Position numbers and translations under genes: made by a program. A stretch of 6,813 bases of DNA from Bacteroidaceae bacterium. GTDB lineage: Bacteria > Bacteroidota > Bacteroidia > Bacteroidales > Bacteroidaceae. Below, in pieces: positions 5,411-6,813 of this stretch (position 1 is the first letter of the stretch; the number at the start of each line of letters is the position of its first letter). The notes under the pieces are model-generated. The model saw only the letters and a program-made list of their open reading frames with translations. It searched no databases and had not been told where the DNA came from. The DNA lies in assembly GCA_016284115.1 (NCBI GenBank), contig JAEEOD010000406.1, positions 1 through 6,813 of the forward strand, given 5' to 3'.

Positions 5411-6813
5411 ATGAAAGATAGTTTTTTTGCAGTAGATTTGGGAGCTACCAGCGGACGTACCATCTTGGGAACTTTCGGGGCTGAAGGTTTAGAGATGGAG
5501 GTAGTGAACCGCTTCCCTAATCACCTGATACCAGCCAATGGCCATTTCTATTGGGACATCTACGAGCTATACCGCAACATTATCGAAGGTTTGAAGATAG
5601 TAGCCCAACGTGAGGATGTGAAGATTACCTCTATTGGCATCGATACTTGGGGATGTGATTTCGTGATGGTAGGTAAGGACGGAGGATTCTTGCGTTTGCC
5701 TTATGCTTACCGTGACCCACATACTGAAGGCGCACCTGATAAATTCTTTGAGAGAGTGCCTCGCTCTGAGGTGTATGGTCTGACAGGCATTCAGATCATG
5801 AACTTCAACACCCTGTTCCAGTTTGATACATTGAAGCGTAATAACGATACAGCTTATCAAGATGCCGATAAGATTCTCTTTATTCCAGACGCTTTGAGCT
5901 ATATGCTTACAGGAAAGATGGTGACTGAATATACTGTTGCCACAACGGCTCAGATTGTCAATGCCCAAACTCGCAAGTTGGAGCCAGCGTTACTTGAAGC
6001 AGTAGGGTTGTCAGAGGATAAGTTCGGGCGCTTTGTCTATCCAGGAGAGCAAGTGGGCGTTCTGACACCTGAGATACAGCAACTGACGGGGCTTGGTGAC
6101 ATACCCGTTATTGCAGTTGCTGGTCATGATACCGCCAGTGCCGTAGCTGCAGTGCCTGCCAAGAACGACAACTTCGCCTACCTGAGTAGTGGCACTTGGT
6201 CGTTGATGGGTGTTGAGACCAAGACGCCTGTCATCAATGAAGAATCGGCTGCTTTGAACTACACTAACGAGGGTGGAGTGAACGATAGTATCCGTGTGTT
6301 GAAGAACATTTGTGGCATGTGGCTCCTAGAACGTTGTCGCTTGAGTTGGGCAGATGCCGAATATGCTGTGCTGAACGATGAGGCTGAGGCTTCAGAGCCG
6401 TTCCGTAGCCTGATCAATCCTGATGCCCCCGAGTTCGCTAACCCTGTAGATATGGAGCAGGCCATCAAGGACTATTGCAAGGCACATAATGAACCTGTAC
6501 CAGCAACTCGCGGACAAGTGGTGCGTTGCATATACGAGAGTCTGGCCCTGCGTTACCGTCAGGTGTTGGACAACCTTCGCAAACTCTCTGATCATCCAAT
6601 TGAGGTATTGCATGTGATTGGTGGCGGAAGTCGTAACCATATGCTCAACCAGTGGACGGCTAATGCTATCGGTCTTCCAGTGATTGCTGGTCCGTCTGAG
6701 GCTACTGCTATTGGTAACATCATGCTGCAGGCTTTGGCATTAGGGGCTGCAGATAGTGTGCCGGCTATGCGGCAAATCATCCGCAAGAGCATCAAGATGC
6801 AAGGCTATCTCAG
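5411..6813 (+). CDS. rhaB: Rhamnulokinase RhaB, 3' end cut off by the window
   Basis: The frame runs open from ATG 5411 to the window end: 467 codons plus two bases, of about 485-490 expected, so only the extreme C-terminus is missing. It is a FGGY-family sugar kinase that phosphorylates L-rhamnulose to L-rhamnulose-1-phosphate in the cytoplasm, the second step of L-rhamnose catabolism. Visible motifs are the N-terminal phosphate loop AVDLGATSGR (7-16), GIDTWGCDF (76-84), the catalytic base D240 in AGHDTASA, SSGTWSLMG (259-267) and the ATP-site segment IGGGSRNHMLNQW (403-415). FYWD at 46-49 also fits RhaB. The start is supported by the promoter and 20-25 base leader; no Shine-Dalgarno is present. 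Base composition is visibly richer in G+C than the kds operon (about 52% in two sampled 60-base stretches). Isomerase, aldolase and transporter genes probably follow outside the window. Confidence 0.93.
   Translation, partial: MKDSFFAVDLGATSGRTILGTFGAEGLEMEVVNRFPNHLIPANGHFYWDIYELYRNIIEGLKIVAQREDVKITSIGIDTWGCDFVMVGKDGGFLRLPYAYRDPHTEGAPDKFFERVPRSEVYGLTGIQIMNFNTLFQFDTLKRNNDTAYQDADKILFIPDALSYMLTGKMVTEYTVATTAQIVNAQTRKLEPALLEAVGLSEDKFGRFVYPGEQVGVLTPEIQQLTGLGDIPVIAVAGHDTASAVAAVPAKNDNFAYLSSGTWSLMGVETKTPVINEESAALNYTNEGGVNDSIRVLKNICGMWLLERCRLSWADAEYAVLNDEAEASEPFRSLINPDAPEFANPVDMEQAIKDYCKAHNEPVPATRGQVVRCIYESLALRYRQVLDNLRKLSDHPIEVLHVIGGGSRNHMLNQWTANAIGLPVIAGPSEATAIGNIMLQALALGAADSVPAMRQIIRKSIKMQGYL

Noticed and set aside
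5567..6795. Minus-strand open frames across rhaB
   Set aside because: They mirror the rhaB coding sequence, overlap each other and resemble no known protein; rhaB itself is unambiguous.

Overview
The window looks like a chromosomal segment from a Bacteroidales bacterium (Bacteroides/Prevotella type; genus not determined). The evidence is threefold. Two clear promoters match the Bacteroidetes housekeeping pattern (TTTG or TTG, about 19 bases, TAnnTTTG), and a third has only its -7 box. Recognisable Shine-Dalgarno sequences are lacking. The gene content is a GH78-type rhamnosidase end, a rhamnulokinase, and a class II (metal-type) KdsA.

Layout. (1) Bases 1-306, plus strand: the last 101 codons of a protein resembling the C-terminal beta domain of bacterial alpha-L-rhamnosidases (GH78). 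(2) Bases 327-3181, minus strand: a tight four-gene operon, transcribed kdsA-like -> phosphomannose-isomerase-like -> ribulose-phosphate/allulose-phosphate 3-epimerase-like -> kdsC-like, with gaps of 7, 3 and 13 bases. A textbook Bacteroidetes promoter lies directly in front of kdsA (3200-3230), preceded by an uninterrupted 12-base A-tract. (3) Bases 3305-5281, minus strand: a 658-residue, five-helix membrane enzyme of the LTA-synthase/phosphoglycerol-transferase branch of the alkaline phosphatase superfamily. (4) Bases 5282-5410: a divergent promoter region. (5) Bases 5411 to the end, plus strand: rhamnulokinase rhaB, 467 codons before the window cuts it off.

How the genes may work together. 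The plus-strand genes at both ends belong to rhamnose release and catabolism. The minus-strand block between them has a different job. KdsA condenses an aldose phosphate (classically D-arabinose 5-phosphate) with PEP, and KdsC removes the phosphate to give Kdo. The usual arabinose-5-phosphate isomerase (KdsD) is absent. Instead the operon carries a phosphomannose-isomerase-fold enzyme whose substrate-region motifs depart from the family, and a ketose-phosphate 3-epimerase. C2 of D-arabinose has the same configuration as C2 of D-mannose, so a PMI-type enzyme acting on ribulose 5-phosphate would yield arabinose 5-phosphate. The operon could therefore be a self-contained Kdo (or Kdo-like ulosonic acid) supply module: xylulose-5-P -> ribulose-5-P -> arabinose-5-P -> Kdo-8-P -> Kdo. 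This is an inference and is the main point of interest. The membrane transferase upstream on the same strand would fit decoration of a surface glycan or lipid with phosphoglycerol or phosphoethanolamine. No CMP-Kdo synthetase or Kdo transferase is in the window.

No RNA genes, insertion sequences, CRISPR arrays or convincing intrinsic terminators were seen.
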